Assembly (NCBI GenBank): GCA_030407315.1
Contig: JALQPE010002518.1
Coordinates: 1-25,939 of the forward strand
DNA from: Asparagopsis taxiformis
Taxonomy: Eukaryota; Rhodophyta; Florideophyceae; Bonnemaisoniales; Bonnemaisoniaceae
DNA length: 25,939 nt
Direction of reading: 5' to 3'
Positions 1 through 10,694 of the stretch are shown in pieces. The position numbers and the translations under genes were made by a program. The notes beneath the pieces were generated by a model. That model worked only from the letters and a program-made list of their open reading frames with translations. It made no database searches and was not told the origin of the DNA. The number at the start of each line of letters is the position of its first letter. Within the stretch, counting starts at the first letter, position 1.

Positions 1-667
1 CCACGACTCGCCACCAAGCTTCCTCCTCCCGTACCGGGGTTTCCGCCGACCCCGGCTAAGTCTTCGTCGAATTCCGTGCCACGCGTGCCGTCAGCCACCG
101 CGGCTCAATCGCAAACGCGAACGCGTTCGACTGCCGCCAAAGGCACCGCTGATCCGCGTCGCCTGCTGGCAAGGTTTGTGAGTGCGCAAGCACGTTCCAA
201 GAGACGGTCCCCCCCTACCAGGGCAAGCGCACAAGAGCGCGACTCTGTTCCGGCTGAATCGCCTGCTTCCCCGAAGCCTTCCACCCCAGTGGGCTAGTGT
301 CAAACCGTCATCGGTTAATCCGCCGTCACGCGAAGGTGAGTCATCGAAGGCCGCCGGCCCGTCCTCAAAGGGAGCTATGCCGGCCGACACCGATGAGGTG
401 ATAGAAGTCGTCGCCGAGGAAGGTGCTACGCCCAGGCCAACAAGGCAACCGAACGTCAGGCCTTCGCCCAGTTCGCGTCCGATTACTTCTCGTCCTTCCG
501 CCCCTACGGCTCGTACCTCTTCTGGTCGTGACGCTTCAGCGAATCCCTATGAGGACTATGGGCGCCGCAACCACAGATACTGGCGGACGCTCGAAAGCGT
601 AGAGAAGAAGAGTATGCGCCGCGAGGCTGCTCGAGCAGAAGCCGAGAGGCAGCAGCCGAAAAGCTGA
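1..667 (+). pseudogene. C-terminal part of an unknown low-complexity protein, frameshifted
   Basis: The reading frame is open from the window edge in frame 1 to a stop at about 295-297, and continues in frame 2 from about position 290 to a TGA at 665-667. A one-base indel near the CCACCCC run at 284-290 would join the two. The predicted product is rich in Ser, Pro, Ala, Thr and Arg. It has an acidic patch (DEVIEVVAEEG) and a basic, probably helical C-terminus (EKKSMRREAARAEAER). I recognise no domain and no catalytic motif. It is followed directly by a 20-bp tandem array, so it may be the last gene of a mobile element that extends left of the window. Composition and continuity suggest coding sequence, but the function is unknown. 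Confidence 0.4.
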
Positions 668-750
668 TCCTGTTCCCGTCTTGGGAGACGTTCAACAACG
701 TTCGAAAGCCAGAGCCTGGATACTTGTGCGTACTAGAGATAAATAACAAA

Positions 751-870
751 TTGGTCCGACTGGTCCATACATGGTCCGACTGGTCCAAATTGAGGTCCAC
801 TGGTCCAGAGTGGGTCCACATTGGACCTATAGTGGTCCAGATGGGTTCGGAATGGTCCGCCTGGTCCTTG
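751..870. repeat. Six 20-bp tandem units with two GGTCC boxes each
   Basis: Six consecutive 20-bp units start at 751, 771, 791, 811, 831 and 851. Eleven GGTCC/GGACC boxes are visible in total (the fourth unit has one inverted), at about 9-12 bp spacing, so they would lie on nearly the same face of the helix. Dense short boxes just inside an element end are typical of transposase or other protein binding arrays in DNA transposons. The protein is not known. Confidence 0.8.
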
Positions 871-989
871 GTTCGACGCCGGCGGCGTTGCATACGAGAT
901 CTGATGCCAGCGATGCTATTGATCCAAGGAGTGCATTGCACTTGATTTGACCAACGCAGCACAGAGCTACCGCCGCCGTCGGGGCTCGA

Positions 990-1143
990 GAAAATCAAAT
1001 TTTAGAATTTCTGGCCTTCGGCATCTCGGCAATTTTTGGCCGCCGGCGGCCAAATAAAATTTTTGAATTTCCGGCCGGTATCGGCTGATCAAAAATTGCA
1101 ATTTTTGGCCTCCGGCCAGCGCTGATATAGCGCGCGCCCTTTG
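990..1143. repeat. AT/GGCC alternating repeat at the junction with the chromovirus
   Basis: At least four degenerate copies of a unit made of an A/T run containing GAATTTC or AATTTTT followed by GGCC-rich DNA are seen, for example at about 1000, 1030, 1056 and 1093. The first contains AATTTTAGAATTTCTGG, the motif that also recurs inside the 11.5-kb insertion. The chromovirus pol stop codon lies at 1146-1148, immediately to the right. No LTR sequence matching 19794-20475 follows, so the chromovirus is truncated or interrupted about here, or has a longer 3' untranslated region. Confidence 0.55.
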
Positions 1144-1145
1144 GC

Positions 1146-4100
1146 CTAGCCCTCATGAGAGTGCCTACTCATCGTAACTCCACCTCGTGGACTTGCTATC
1201 TCATTAGCTTTTCGTCCCTGCGGGTTGTGCGGCTTCTTCCCCATTCTGGGTGCGCGCGTGCGCGTTCGGCGCGGTGGCCTGTCACCCTTACGGTGTTGCG
1301 TTCGACGGAAGTACCGTGATGCCCATTCGGGGGAAACGTTCGTTCGTTGCGTCCACGTTGGCTTGCGGTAGCCATACCATTTTACACCAAGAACCATTGT
1401 TCGCCGTCGTCGTCAGTGACGTAATCGATGAGATCATCGATGGGATATTCCTCTTCTGAGGTTGCGCGTTCGGCGTCGCTACGTCCCTCTGGGTTTCCTT
1501 CGTCCCTTCAGGGAGAGCTACTCGTTCCGAGTTCGGCTGCGTGCCCTGTGGCGCTTTCTCCTTGTTCCCCATTGGGGGGTGGTTTCCAAAGACCTTACGG
1601 GGTTTTGCCGTGGCTATCTTCTTCTTCGCGCTTGAGCGAGTGTGTCGACCCGGTTTGGGTTTTGCCAAATGGGCGGGTGGTTGACTTGCTTGGTTCGCTA
1701 TGCGAAGGTCGGCTCCCGATGGAGGGTTTCGCGTCCCCGTTGAGGGGGAAGTCGGCGTTTGTACGCGTGCTTTGATTGAGCGTCGCCTGGTCGCGTCGTG
1801 TTTGCGTTGGTCAAATGCCTTGGAGCTGAGTCTTTGGCGTCGGTGCCTGCCATACTTTGGCGAGTTGCTCGCTTGTGCAACGGATGAGCCCTATCAGGGT
1901 TGTGACCTTGTTGTTGATCTGCATCGGCAGTGCTGGCGTCTCTTCTTCGCAATTGTGTGCGATTATAGCCGTCGTTACGGGGGGTGCGGGTTGTTGGTGT
2001 AATGGTAAACGACTTTGGGTCGTACGTGTCGCTCCAATCGTGGGTGATTACCAGGTGGTGAATGTTTGAGTATGCTCATCCAAGAGGGTGTTGCGAAATT
2101 GTTGCTTACGCGCATAGCGTCTGGGGCCCCCTCCTGAAGGGTGGTTTGTCCCAAACCACTACCTTCAGGTGTTATCCTAATTGTAGGTTGTCGTGGAGAC
2201 GATGGTTGATCCCTGAAGGGGTATTCCTGATTAGGGTTGGTGAAGGTGATTTGTTTGGCGCGTATTGTTGGCCGTCGCCCGGCGGCTGACGTGGTTGTAT
2301 ATTCGGCGCGAGGGGCGTCTGCACCTGATGGTGACGCTTGTGCGTAGCGGACTGTGGCCTATGTGCAAGGTTGGTTCTCCTCGGTTGTCGCGGAGCGAGT
2401 GCAACTCTATCGAGACTAACCTTTTTCGGTGATACCATCGCGGTCGATGTAAACCGTTCGCGTCCTGCACGGATAACCCTGTAGGGACCTTGAGCTACTG
2501 GCGTTAGCTTGTTCCGTTTCACGGACTTCTGGGTTATCCAGATAAACGTAATCATCTGTAGTGATGAGTCGTTTAGACTTCCGGATTGACCGGTCGAAGT
2601 TACGCTTGTAGCGTGCTTGCGCGCTGTGAAGGCGTTTTACCTGCCACATCAATGGTATCCGTAATACGGCGTAGAAGTCTTGCTTCGTGAACGCGTCTGG
2701 CGTTGCCCTCCTTTTCACCGAATGGTGTGTTGCATATGGCGGTGGGGGTCGGCTTAGGATGAGGTCGAAGGGTGTAGTTCCCGTTGTGCGATGCACGTGC
2801 GTATTGTACGCATAGGTTTAACGCGATGCGTACACATCCCAGTCGTCCTGGTTATCATTGACGTAATTACGTAGCATGCTCAATAGAGTGCGGTTATACC
2901 GTTCGACTTGCCCATTTGTCTGGGGATGGTAATCCGTCGTGAAGACGTTCTTCGTTCCTAACTGGAGGCAGACGGCTGGAAGAACTTCGACGCAAATTGC
3001 GGACCGTTATCGGATAGTAATGTCCGTGGAGGCCATACTTAAACACCCAATGTGTACAAAAGGCTACTGCCACATGGTAAGCCGTAATGCTTCGCAGGGG
3101 CACCACTTGGGTGAGCTTGGAGAAGCGACATGAAATCACCAGTAGGTGCACGTTACCTTTCTTGGGTACGAGGTAGAGGACCGAGGAGGTCCAATTGCAA
3201 CGTCATCCAACGGTGTGGTAGCTGGGAACAGCTGGAGGGTACTCGCATGTTTGGCGCAACCGTAATCGGTTTCTCGCGCACGCTGACAGCGTTCAACCGT
3301 TCCGGTTATGTCCGCAGCCATTGCAGGCCAATAATAAGATAGACGCATAGTGTCGTACATGCGGTTCTGACCAGATGTCCTGCCAAGATGCCGTGGTGGC
3401 ACATCGTCAATAGACGTTGCCGTAAGGCTTTGGTACCACATCTGGGATGACCCGTCCAATTTGGACTTCCTACAAAGGACACCGTCTTCATCTTCGAAGA
3501 AGAGCGAGTCAGACTTCTGAGAGGCCAGGGCCCGTTGACAGAAGTCGTCTGTTCGTTGCTCTTCGAGCCACTCTTTAGAGTTATCGGGCAGTAGTTTTCC
3601 GTTTGTTAAGACGGGGGTACCGTTGCGATTAGGCGCCTCCTCGGCGTGGTCTCTTGTTAGAGAAAGGTCGTAGAACCAAACATCAGTGTCCATCATCCAG
3701 GATGTTTCACCTTGCGGTGCGTGCGTGGCCAACAGAGTTGGTATTTCATCGTCAATAGTGACGGGCGTCTCGCCGTTAGTTTCAACACGCGAAAGGGCGT
3801 CTGGTAGTTGGTGAACCCGGCCGGGTCGGTAGACTATTTGATAGTCAAATTCCGCAAGTCGGAGGCGCCAGCGGCATAGTCTCCCTGAAGGGTCGTTGAT
3901 GTTCATGAGCCAACGCAGCGCGTTATGGTCCGTTCGGACGACAAACTTTGTTTGTTCCAAGTATGGACGTAGGATAGTGACAGCCCATACAACGGCTAAG
4001 CATTCTCGCTCCGTAGGGAGTAACCTCTTTCAGGTTTAGTCAGCGTGCGCGACCAATAGCCAATTGGCTTGAGATCATTCTCTTCCTCTTGCTGCTGAGC

Positions 4101-6244
4101 AGAGCACATCCTATTTGGTACGCGGAAGCGTCCGTATCCACGGTGTAGGGTTGACCCAACTTGGGTAGAGCCAGTATCGGCGGCTTGGTCATGACCTCTT
4201 TGAGAGCGTTGAACGCGCATCGTTGGTCCTCGGTAGGAGGTTCTTTCCCGAATTTAGGGAGGCTGTCTTTGGTCAGCATTTCGTTCAAGGGGTGCGCAAT
4301 TGCGGCATACCCTTTGATGAATCGTCGAAAGACGCCACAGCTTCCGAGGAAGGATCGCATTTGCGTAGGCGTTTGCGGAAAGATCGCGTCAGCGATAGCC
4401 GAAGTGGCGTTCTGTGCAACAGCTAGCTTTCCTGGCATCACGACATGTCCCAGGTAATCAACCTTCTTTTCGAAGAAATGACACTTTGTCAACTTCAGGG
4501 TGACACCTGCTTCCCGTAGGAGGGAGAGTACTTGGTCCACATGGTGGAGATGTTCGGCCTCGTCCCGAGAGAATACGATCACATCGTCTAAGTAAATCAG
4601 ACAGGTCTGCCAGCGAACGCTGCTAAGAATAATGTCGATGGCACGCTGAAACGTTGCCGGAGCATTCTTTAAGCCAAAGGGCAAACGCTTAAAGCGATAT
4701 GTCCCCAAATGGGAGGTGAATGCCGTTTTGTCACGGTCGTCCTGTGCAACAGGGATCTGCCAGTAACCAGAGTTACAATCCAATGTGGTGAATACCTGAG
4801 CATCTCCGAGGGAGTCAATACAATCATCCATTCGTGGAAGGGGGTACACATCATTGACAGTGATGTCGTTAAGACCCCTATAGTCGACGCAAAAGCGTAA
4901 TTTACCATCCTTCTTCGGAACCAGTACCACTGGGCTAGCCCATTCTGAGGTCGACGGTTCGATCACTCCCTTTTCCAGCATGCTGGTTATTTCCTTACGG
5001 GCAATCTCTCGACGAGCGGGTCCCATCCGGTAGGGTTGTTGCCGTCGAGGCTTACTTCCTTCGATAATATCGATTCGGTGCTCCGTAGCGCGGATATCCC
5101 CTAGGGATCCATCCCACATAGACTCGTGTCGAGATAGCATGCTAAGGATGCGTTCCCTCAACGGGAGTTGACCAAGGTGGTCTAGAGAGACTTCTTGCTT
5201 CCAACTTGATGGTTGTGTGGCCTCGGCCTCTTGCTCCTGATGGAGAGTAGTCACCATAGTGGAGGCCTCTTGGGAGGAAGGGTTAGAGCGGCTGAGAGCC
5301 ATGGGGCGCATTGGCCGTTCGGGTGCCCGAAGGGCATAGCCTATAATTGTCCCTTTTGGGAGGTACTTGTCGGATGTACCGAAGTTAGTTAATATAGTCA
5401 GGAATTCCTGTCGTGGGATGACTTCCGCAACCCCATTCGGGATAGAGACACGATGTCGGTGAAGGATCCGATCTCTCGGTGAGAGTATACTCAAGCCGCT
5501 ACCGGCGCATACAACAGTAGTTGTTACTTGACTCCGCGGAGGAATATTCACACTCTGTGACAATCGAATGCCATGAGGCTGGCGGTCTAAGTTAATCCCA
5601 TTAGAGGGTCGCGAGGCATCCACGTAGCACGAAAGGGTGGGGGATGTTTTACGCGTAGGCGACATCACTAGGATAGCTATCGACCCGCCGTCGTGAATAT
5701 CAATCCGTTGGGCCCGGCACCTAATTGCGTCTACGTGGGTATTCATTGCCCCAGTTCCCAAGATGAGGGGTACGGCCAGCTTAGGCGCGACGAAGAATTC
5801 TTCCTCAAAGGACTTGTGGCCTAACTGTAATGACAGTATTATCTTGCCTTTTATCCGAAGAGGATTGCCGTTGGCATCGGCCAGTTGCGGAACTTTCCCC
5901 GTAGGGACTTGAAATTGTTCCCAGTTGTTGGGTAAGCTCCTTTCATGGATGACCGATGGTCCGGACCCGGTGTCCATTACCATACGCATAGGCGTGAGAA
6001 TTGACGGATCGAGTCCGATGGAACCCATTACTACGTAATGGGCGGCCTTAAGCAGGCATGAGGCTTTCGGCCTTGAGGTTCGAGTCCCTGTGGGGGAACC
6101 CGAGTGGGTTGGTGTCTGGGAAAGACTTTGGTCCCTAGAGGGAGTTGCAGCCTTTTCCTGCGGAGGTGGTTGTGGTGAGATGTCCACCGAGTAGCGTAAT
6201 CGCTCCACCTCCTGACGGGAGTGCGACACCTCACTCCCCGTCAT
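1146..6244 (-). pseudogene. pol: Chromovirus Pol polyprotein (protease, RT, RNase H, integrase, chromodomain), multiply frameshifted
   Basis: Pol makes the enzymes for copying and inserting the element. It starts at the ATG at 6244, which overlaps the Gag stop (TAATG). The first 734 codons are open. The aspartic protease motif DTGSG is at residue 91. Reverse transcriptase shows FCVDYRGLND, LPFGLKNAPATFQ and the catalytic YLDD near residue 551. RNase H begins at TDAS, and its later TDHNALRWL is in a new frame. Integrase follows: the zinc-binding region HLGR...CQR (about 3350-3270), then the DDE residues in three local frames, LDLLGPLP (~3190), SDNGPQF (~3010) and NGQVERY (~2903). The D-to-E spacing is about 35 residues. 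Next come a GPY motif (~2480) and a C-terminal chromodomain (~1455-1310). Frame changes occur near 4100, 4013 and 3270 and repeatedly below 3200, so no intact product is encoded as written. Confidence 0.9.
1310..1455 (-). other. Chromodomain at the C-terminus of Pol
   Basis: Reading the minus strand from about 1455, an acidic YPIDDLIDYVTDDDGEQWFL stretch in one frame is followed, after a frame change near 1383-1388, by VKWYGYRKPTWT. The hydrophobic-acidic first strand, the W-F-L-V-K-W core, G-Y and the later T-W are the conserved positions of a retrotransposon chromodomain, which binds methylated histone tails and directs integration to particular chromatin. The domain lies after the integrase GPY module, as in chromoviruses. 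The call rests on motif recognition across one frameshift. Confidence 0.75.
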
Positions 6245-7730
6245 TAGTTTTCCGACGACGTTTCGGAGTCGTCGGTAGTGTCTAGGGCGTCGGCAACGTC
6301 TTGAGCCGTTACGGAAGATCCGTTACGTTCTAAAACGTCTCGCCTCAGAGGGCCCAATTTGGGATGATTTTCGTCATCGGCGAACGCAACCATGCGTGTT
6401 GGAGGGTTTGACCGTTGGAGCACGGCTTTAGGGTAATCCCTTTTTCGGTTGAACCGATTGGACTGGCGCTGTTGGCGGCGCATAACCTGCTCCGGTTCTT
6501 GCTGGTAAGCGTAGTTCGCAAAGGCGAAGTAAGTTCCCACTGCGGGTGGTAGGTAGGGACAAGTGTACAACACATGCCCCGGTTGGCGACAGCCAGAGCA
6601 TCTCCAAGTAACAGCCCCTTCGGGGATCATACTCTCAGCGAGTTTAAGATGTTCTCCCGTTAGGGTAGGGGCCTGCATTGGCGCGCCTATTGGGTTCCCG
6701 GTAGGGGAAGGTAAGGTCGGCGGCGGGGTCCGCGGTATCACAGCCGGCTCTCCGGGTACGGTAGCGAGCAACGCTTTGCGTTTACGATCCGCGATTTCCC
6801 GAGTAGGGTAGCCTTAGGTTTCGCGGGCAGCGATGCTCTTAGAGAGTCCCGAGTCCTTTAGCAAGGTTACGGACAGCCAGAAAATCTTCTCCCGCCACTG
6901 CGGCCTATAGTCACCTTGACGGTGTGTTTAACCTCTGGGCGTAGGCCCTTGAGGTAGTAGTTGACCAAGTCTCTTTCCGAGAAGACATTCGCACACAGGA
7001 GAGCAGCATCCTGCAGTCTGTCTGCGTATGCAGCTTCATCTTCATCCGGCCCTTGCCGTATACGCGTTACCGCGTCATAAGCGTCCGCTAGGACGTTGTC
7101 TGTTGCGTAGCGAGCCAGAAGGGCGTTAACGGCTTGCGGCCAAGTGATCTGCTGATGCAAATGGTTGAGAAGCTTGCGCTTCGCGTCTCGGCGGCGATAA
7201 ACCTTTGAGGTTCTCCTTCTAGGAAATACTTGAGTAACTTGGTAGCTTCTCCCTCCGAGACTCCGCATGAATCACATGCATCTTGAAATTCCGCGAGGAA
7301 CCGGAGGATATCGATGGGTTCCGTACCATCGAACGGCGTGAATGACGCGTTGAAATTACGGATCTTCTCCGTTAGCTTATACAAGCTTCTTGTTTTCCCC
7401 ATTGGGGTGTCGGTCGTTAGGGACTTGTTCTTGAGTCGGTAGTACCGATAGGAGACCACTAGGTCGAACGCAGGTTCGCGGGCCTTCAAAGGCACTAAGC
7501 CTTCCTCAAGAGGTCCTTCTTCATCGTCCCACGAGGGGTTTTCCGGTGCAGATCCGGTGGCACGAGCGTGCTGTCTCGTGCGAGAGATATTCCCTGTTTG
7601 GGATAGTGATTCGGCGAGGGCGTCGACACGGTCCGACAGGTGTCGTGTTGCTTCCGCGACTTGATCCAATCGGGGATCTTCTTCTTCCTCCCTACCGGAT
7701 GTAGGGTCAGGGAAATCAGCCGATCGGATG
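6244..7730 (-). pseudogene. gag: Chromovirus Gag, middle and C-terminal part, frameshifted and cut by the insertion
   Basis: This is the structural protein of the retrotransposon particle. This piece resumes at the insertion edge (7730) and ends at the TAA overlapping the Pol start. It contains the retrotransposon Gag core (FTPFDGTEPIDILRFLAEFQ, about 7340-7260, and the ARYATDN...YLKGLRPEVKH region), a basic linker, and a CCHC zinc knuckle CSGCRQPGHVLYTC near 6600, spacing CX2CX4HX4C, which packages RNA. Compared with copy B there are single-base differences near 7180 (deletion), 6891 (insertion) and 6811 (deletion), each changing frame. The missing N-terminus is at 19278-19716. Confidence 0.9.
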
Positions 7731-7764
7731 CGTCTGTGTTTTCGGAAGTGGACGCGGACGTCCA
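7731..7764 (+). repeat. Left terminal inverted repeat
   Basis: 34 bp starting CGTCTGTGTT and ending GCGGACGTCCA, matching the complement of 19244-19277 with mismatches at positions 11 and 18. It contains an inner GGACGCGGACGTCC double box. Confidence 0.9.
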
Positions 7765-7947
7765 GTCTCTCTAGTACGGGTCCTAGTCGGCCCCGAGATT
7801 TACTAGAACAAATGAACGTCCGCGTCCAAAAAAAAATAAAAATTTTTGGATGCGGACGTCCACTTTCTCTAGTACATATGGCGGAATACTAGGACCCGAC
7901 ATCCACTTTCTCTAGTACGTTTGGCGGAATACTAGGACCCGACATCC
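7751..7947. repeat. Left subterminal box array
   Basis: GGACGTCC or GACATCC boxes are seen at about 7751, 7816, 7848, 7898 and 7941. A 43-bp direct repeat (CACTTTCTCTAGTAC at 7861 and 7904, each followed by GGCGGAATACTAGGACCC) carries two of them. CTAGTA and TACTAG words recur, as in the right subterminal region. The array is a likely binding platform for whatever protein mobilises the element; this role is inferred. Confidence 0.75.
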
Positions 7948-8067
7948 AGTATACAATATATCAGCGAAAACCGGGAGGGAAGAAATTACAGCGGATGGTA
8001 ATTCAGGGCCCATATCGGACCGTATTTTATTCTCTCATTTAGGAAACTGCTCGTATACAATACGTCT

Positions 8068-8212
8068 CTCTAGAATAGGGAATACATATCTGGTCAGAAT
8101 AGGAAATAAATACCCGGTTAGAATAGGAAATACGTATCCAGCCAGAATACGGAATATGTATCCAGCCAGAATACGAAATACGTATCCAGCCAGAATATGA
8201 AATACCTGTCAG
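8068..8212. repeat. 24-bp minisatellite, about six units
   Basis: Six units begin near 8070, 8092, 8117, 8141, 8165 and 8189, with consensus GCCAGAATACGAAATACGTA plus TCC A. The last three or four are closest to each other. A 24-bp period keeps reading frames: on the minus strand two frames stay open through the array, giving eight-residue repeats (such as FWLDTYFV). Coding use is not shown. Confidence 0.75.
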
Positions 8213-8562
8213 CATATCGTCGATCACCCATCTTCCTCACTATCGCGTTCTCCCTACCATCCGAACGCCATGCACCACCATTTGCACATACTTCAAGAAC
8301 CCTCACGACCTTGATTACAAAAAATCCGCTCCTTCCCAATTCCATCCCGCTTTCCTCGACACCACCCCAGCCCATTAAATCATCAAGACATCAAACACGA
8401 ACATGGTCAGCAAAATCTTACACCACTTGAAACCCACTCTCACTTCTATCGTATGCCCGAAAATATACACATACCAGAAACGCCTCACAGCTTCATTCCC
8501 CATCTTCCTAGATCCCTTCTTCACTCTCCTGGAGTCCTGCCGTTCCTGTTTCACCACTCCTG
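8213..8562 (-). other. Minus-strand open stretch downstream of the micro-exon array
   Basis: A minus-strand frame open from about 8557 to a stop at 8375 encodes a basic segment (RRVKKGSRKMGNEAVRRFW). Another frame is open from 8375 into the minisatellite. In the phase used by the micro-exons upstream, a stop is reached instead near 8510. It could be the last exon and 3' untranslated region of the gene proposed at 8500-9970, or non-coding. No domain is recognised. Confidence 0.25.
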
Positions 8563-9970
8563 CATCACATACAAAACATCAACCTCAACAGTCAGATTGA
8601 AAAGCAACGCTTACCACGCCAGATATCCTAGGAAACTCCCTTACTTACCTCTCATCCATCCTAAACACAATACAAACCATGATCCAAAAACCTTGCAATG
8701 AATAATCATAGTCAGCAGTCCATATCTTCGCAAAACACATCCTGGCGCTCAATGAAACTTACCTTCTGTCATCACCATTCCTGCATCACCTGCACAAAAT
8801 CGAAATCAACAACAACAGTCGGACTCAAAACCCACATGTCCCTCTCAGCATACTCTCAAAACTTCCGCACTTTCCTTCGCTCGACACAATACGCACCATG
8901 ACTTGATAAGCTTCCAATGAATAAATATCGCATCAACTGCAATAGTCAGATTCGAAACAAACACTTCCCTCGATGCATACCCTCAGAACTCACTTACCCT
9001 CGTTTCATTCTACACACAATACAGACCAAAAGTCAAAAATCTCACAACCAACAAATGAAGTCAACATTCCGCATCTTCGCACCACCGGACTGCGCGCTAA
9101 ATGCAACTTACCTTCCGTCATCACCATTCCTGCATCACCTACAAAAAATCGAAATCAACAACAGTCGGACTGAAAACCCATGCTTCCCTCGCTGCATACC
9201 CTCAGAACTCACTTACCCTCGTTGTATCCTGCACACAATAGAAACCATAAGTCAAAAGTTGTACAAAAAAATGTAGTCAGCATTCCATATCTTCGCGCAA
9301 CTTAACTAGGCGCTCAATGTAACTTACCTTCCGTCATCACCATTCCAGAATCACCTACACAAAATCAACATCAACCACAGCAGTCAGACTCAAAACCCAC
9401 ATTCCACTCACTGCACCCCGCAAATGCTCGCCTACCTCCCTTCCACCCTTCAGCAAATATGCACCATGAATCACTAAGCTCCCAATAAATAAATATTGCA
9501 TAAAAGACGACAGTCAAATTTAAAACAAACACTTCCCTCGCTTCGTACCCTCCGAGGGTGAATCCTGAGTCAGGACGCACTTAACCTCTTCATCTCGTTA
9601 CATCATACAAACAATACAACCAATAAGTCACAAATCGTGCAACGAAAAAATGTAGTCAGCATTCCATTTCATCGCGAAACCCGTCTTTAACCTCAATGAA
9701 ACTTACCTTACTTCATCACTATTCCTGCACCACCTATACAACATCAAAATGAACCAGAACAGTCAGACTAAAAACCCATGCATCCCTTATTGCACACCCG
9801 CGAGACTCACTTACTTACCTGCCTCCCATCGTTCACAACATGCAAACCATGACTCACGAAGCTTCTATGAATCAATATCGCATCAACGACAACAGTACGA
9901 CTCAAAACACACCCTTCCCTCGCTGCATACTCTCCAAACTGCCATACTCACCGTCGTTCTATCCTCTACA
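8500..9970 (-). other. Degenerate tandem array resembling a micro-exon gene
   Basis: On the minus strand, short segments preceded by AG and followed by GTAAGT or close variants repeat about every 110 bp. Twelve-nt segments lie at 9952-9963, 9436-9447, 9217-9228, 8998-9009 and 8649-8660. Eighteen-nt segments lie at 9707-9724, 9328-9345, 9112-9129 and 8763-8780. A further donor-like GTAAGT is at 9813-9818. Types alternate, giving a higher-order period of about 218 bp. All lengths are multiples of three, and read in one phase (one base, then full codons) the segments are stop-free, for example I-Q-R and N-G-D-D-G. One 18-nt copy (9328-9345) has CTG rather than AG upstream, and at least two expected positions have lost their donor. 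Sequence between segments is less conserved and T-rich on the minus strand near the acceptors. This fits a tandemly duplicated micro-exon/intron unit; no transcript evidence is available. Confidence 0.4.
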
Positions 9971-10518
9971 CCAAAGAAAGGAAACACGGCCAAAGAACCT
10001 CAGCCAGTGACGGCGGAGAAGTGGAATTCCACAGGTTAACCTGCGGCGTCGACTGGACAGCTTTCAACGTCAGCTTAAGTCCTGCTGTGCATACTCCATA
10101 TCATCGCCGGTATTGAGATTAATAATGGCCCAAGCCATGGTCTCTGAACTCCCGAATGATGAGATCCGGATCGAGAACATCGAAATGGTATAATCATATA
10201 TATCACAATCCATTTGCTTCCCTTAAATGATCCCTGTAATATCTACTGTAAAGCACAAACTTATTCCATGAAGTTCGCAATTAATATAATTTTATTATTT
10301 CAAATGAATTAATTGAAAACCCATCTCCCACGGCGGTCATTCGTCCTTCCAAGCAAACGTTTCCAGCAAAATGTATGACCTAGCAGTCGGTGATGATTGA
10401 TCGCTCAGGCACATTCCACCATTGGGCTGCCAGAAGTGAGCACAAAACTGATACCCACAAAACCACGAGAACATTACAAACGAGGTCTCGAACGCACATT
10501 TAGAATACAATATAAATA
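9971..10518. other. AT-rich interval with no supported gene
   Basis: The minus strand has a pyrimidine-rich tract ending GTAG at about 9964-9985, which would serve as the first acceptor of the array to the left. A 36-codon minus-strand frame starts with ATG near 10185 and could be an upstream exon, but nothing confirms it. The rest (about 10190-10518) is AT-rich without recognisable features. Confidence 0.3.
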
Positions 10519-10694
10519 CTATACAACAAACTCTACTCGCTATCTCAGACGACGCGGCTCACAAGTGGCGTAGTCCCAATTTTCCGTAACGCCTTTCCTG
10601 ATGCTTAAAAGTAAAGAACATGTCAAAACGTATATCAGAAATGAGTGCGAAGTTTTCTGCACGGGAGATGACGGGCCACCAAATTGACTTTTTG
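10519..10694 (-). repeat. Outer inverted-repeat arm, left (diverged)
   Basis: The complement of this stretch aligns with 17631-17808 at what I estimate by eye as about three quarters identity. Landmarks shared in order are TCAATTTGGTGGCCC, CTGATATACGT, GCATCAGG, CACTTGTG and AGCGAGTAG. It extends the palindrome beyond the near-identical arms and shows that the symmetry is older than the inner identity. Confidence 0.7.

Noticed and set aside
2894..3151. Apparent loss of a catalytic Asp in integrase (SCRFSK instead of DRFSK)
   Set aside because: That Asp is not one of the catalytic triad; the first catalytic Asp is in LDLLGPLP near 3190, and all three DDE residues can be found, in different frames.
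6073..6092. GGTTCGAGTCC resembles a tRNA B box
   Set aside because: It lies in the pol coding region of copy A (and in copy B), the T-stem pairs poorly, and no A box or acceptor stem is seen.
7729..7732. A 4-bp TGCG target duplication
   Set aside because: TGCG does flank both sides, but counting it would leave the TIRs asymmetric by CG; TIRs starting CG with a TG duplication explain both ends and the empty site in copy B.
8560..9960. CRISPR-like array because of regularly spaced repeats
   Set aside because: Repeats are degenerate and long-period (about 110/218 bp), not short identical repeats with unique spacers, and the setting is eukaryotic.
10120..10195. Short plus-strand frame MAQAMVSELPNDEI
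   Set aside because: Only 23 codons, with an equally good opposing frame; no support.
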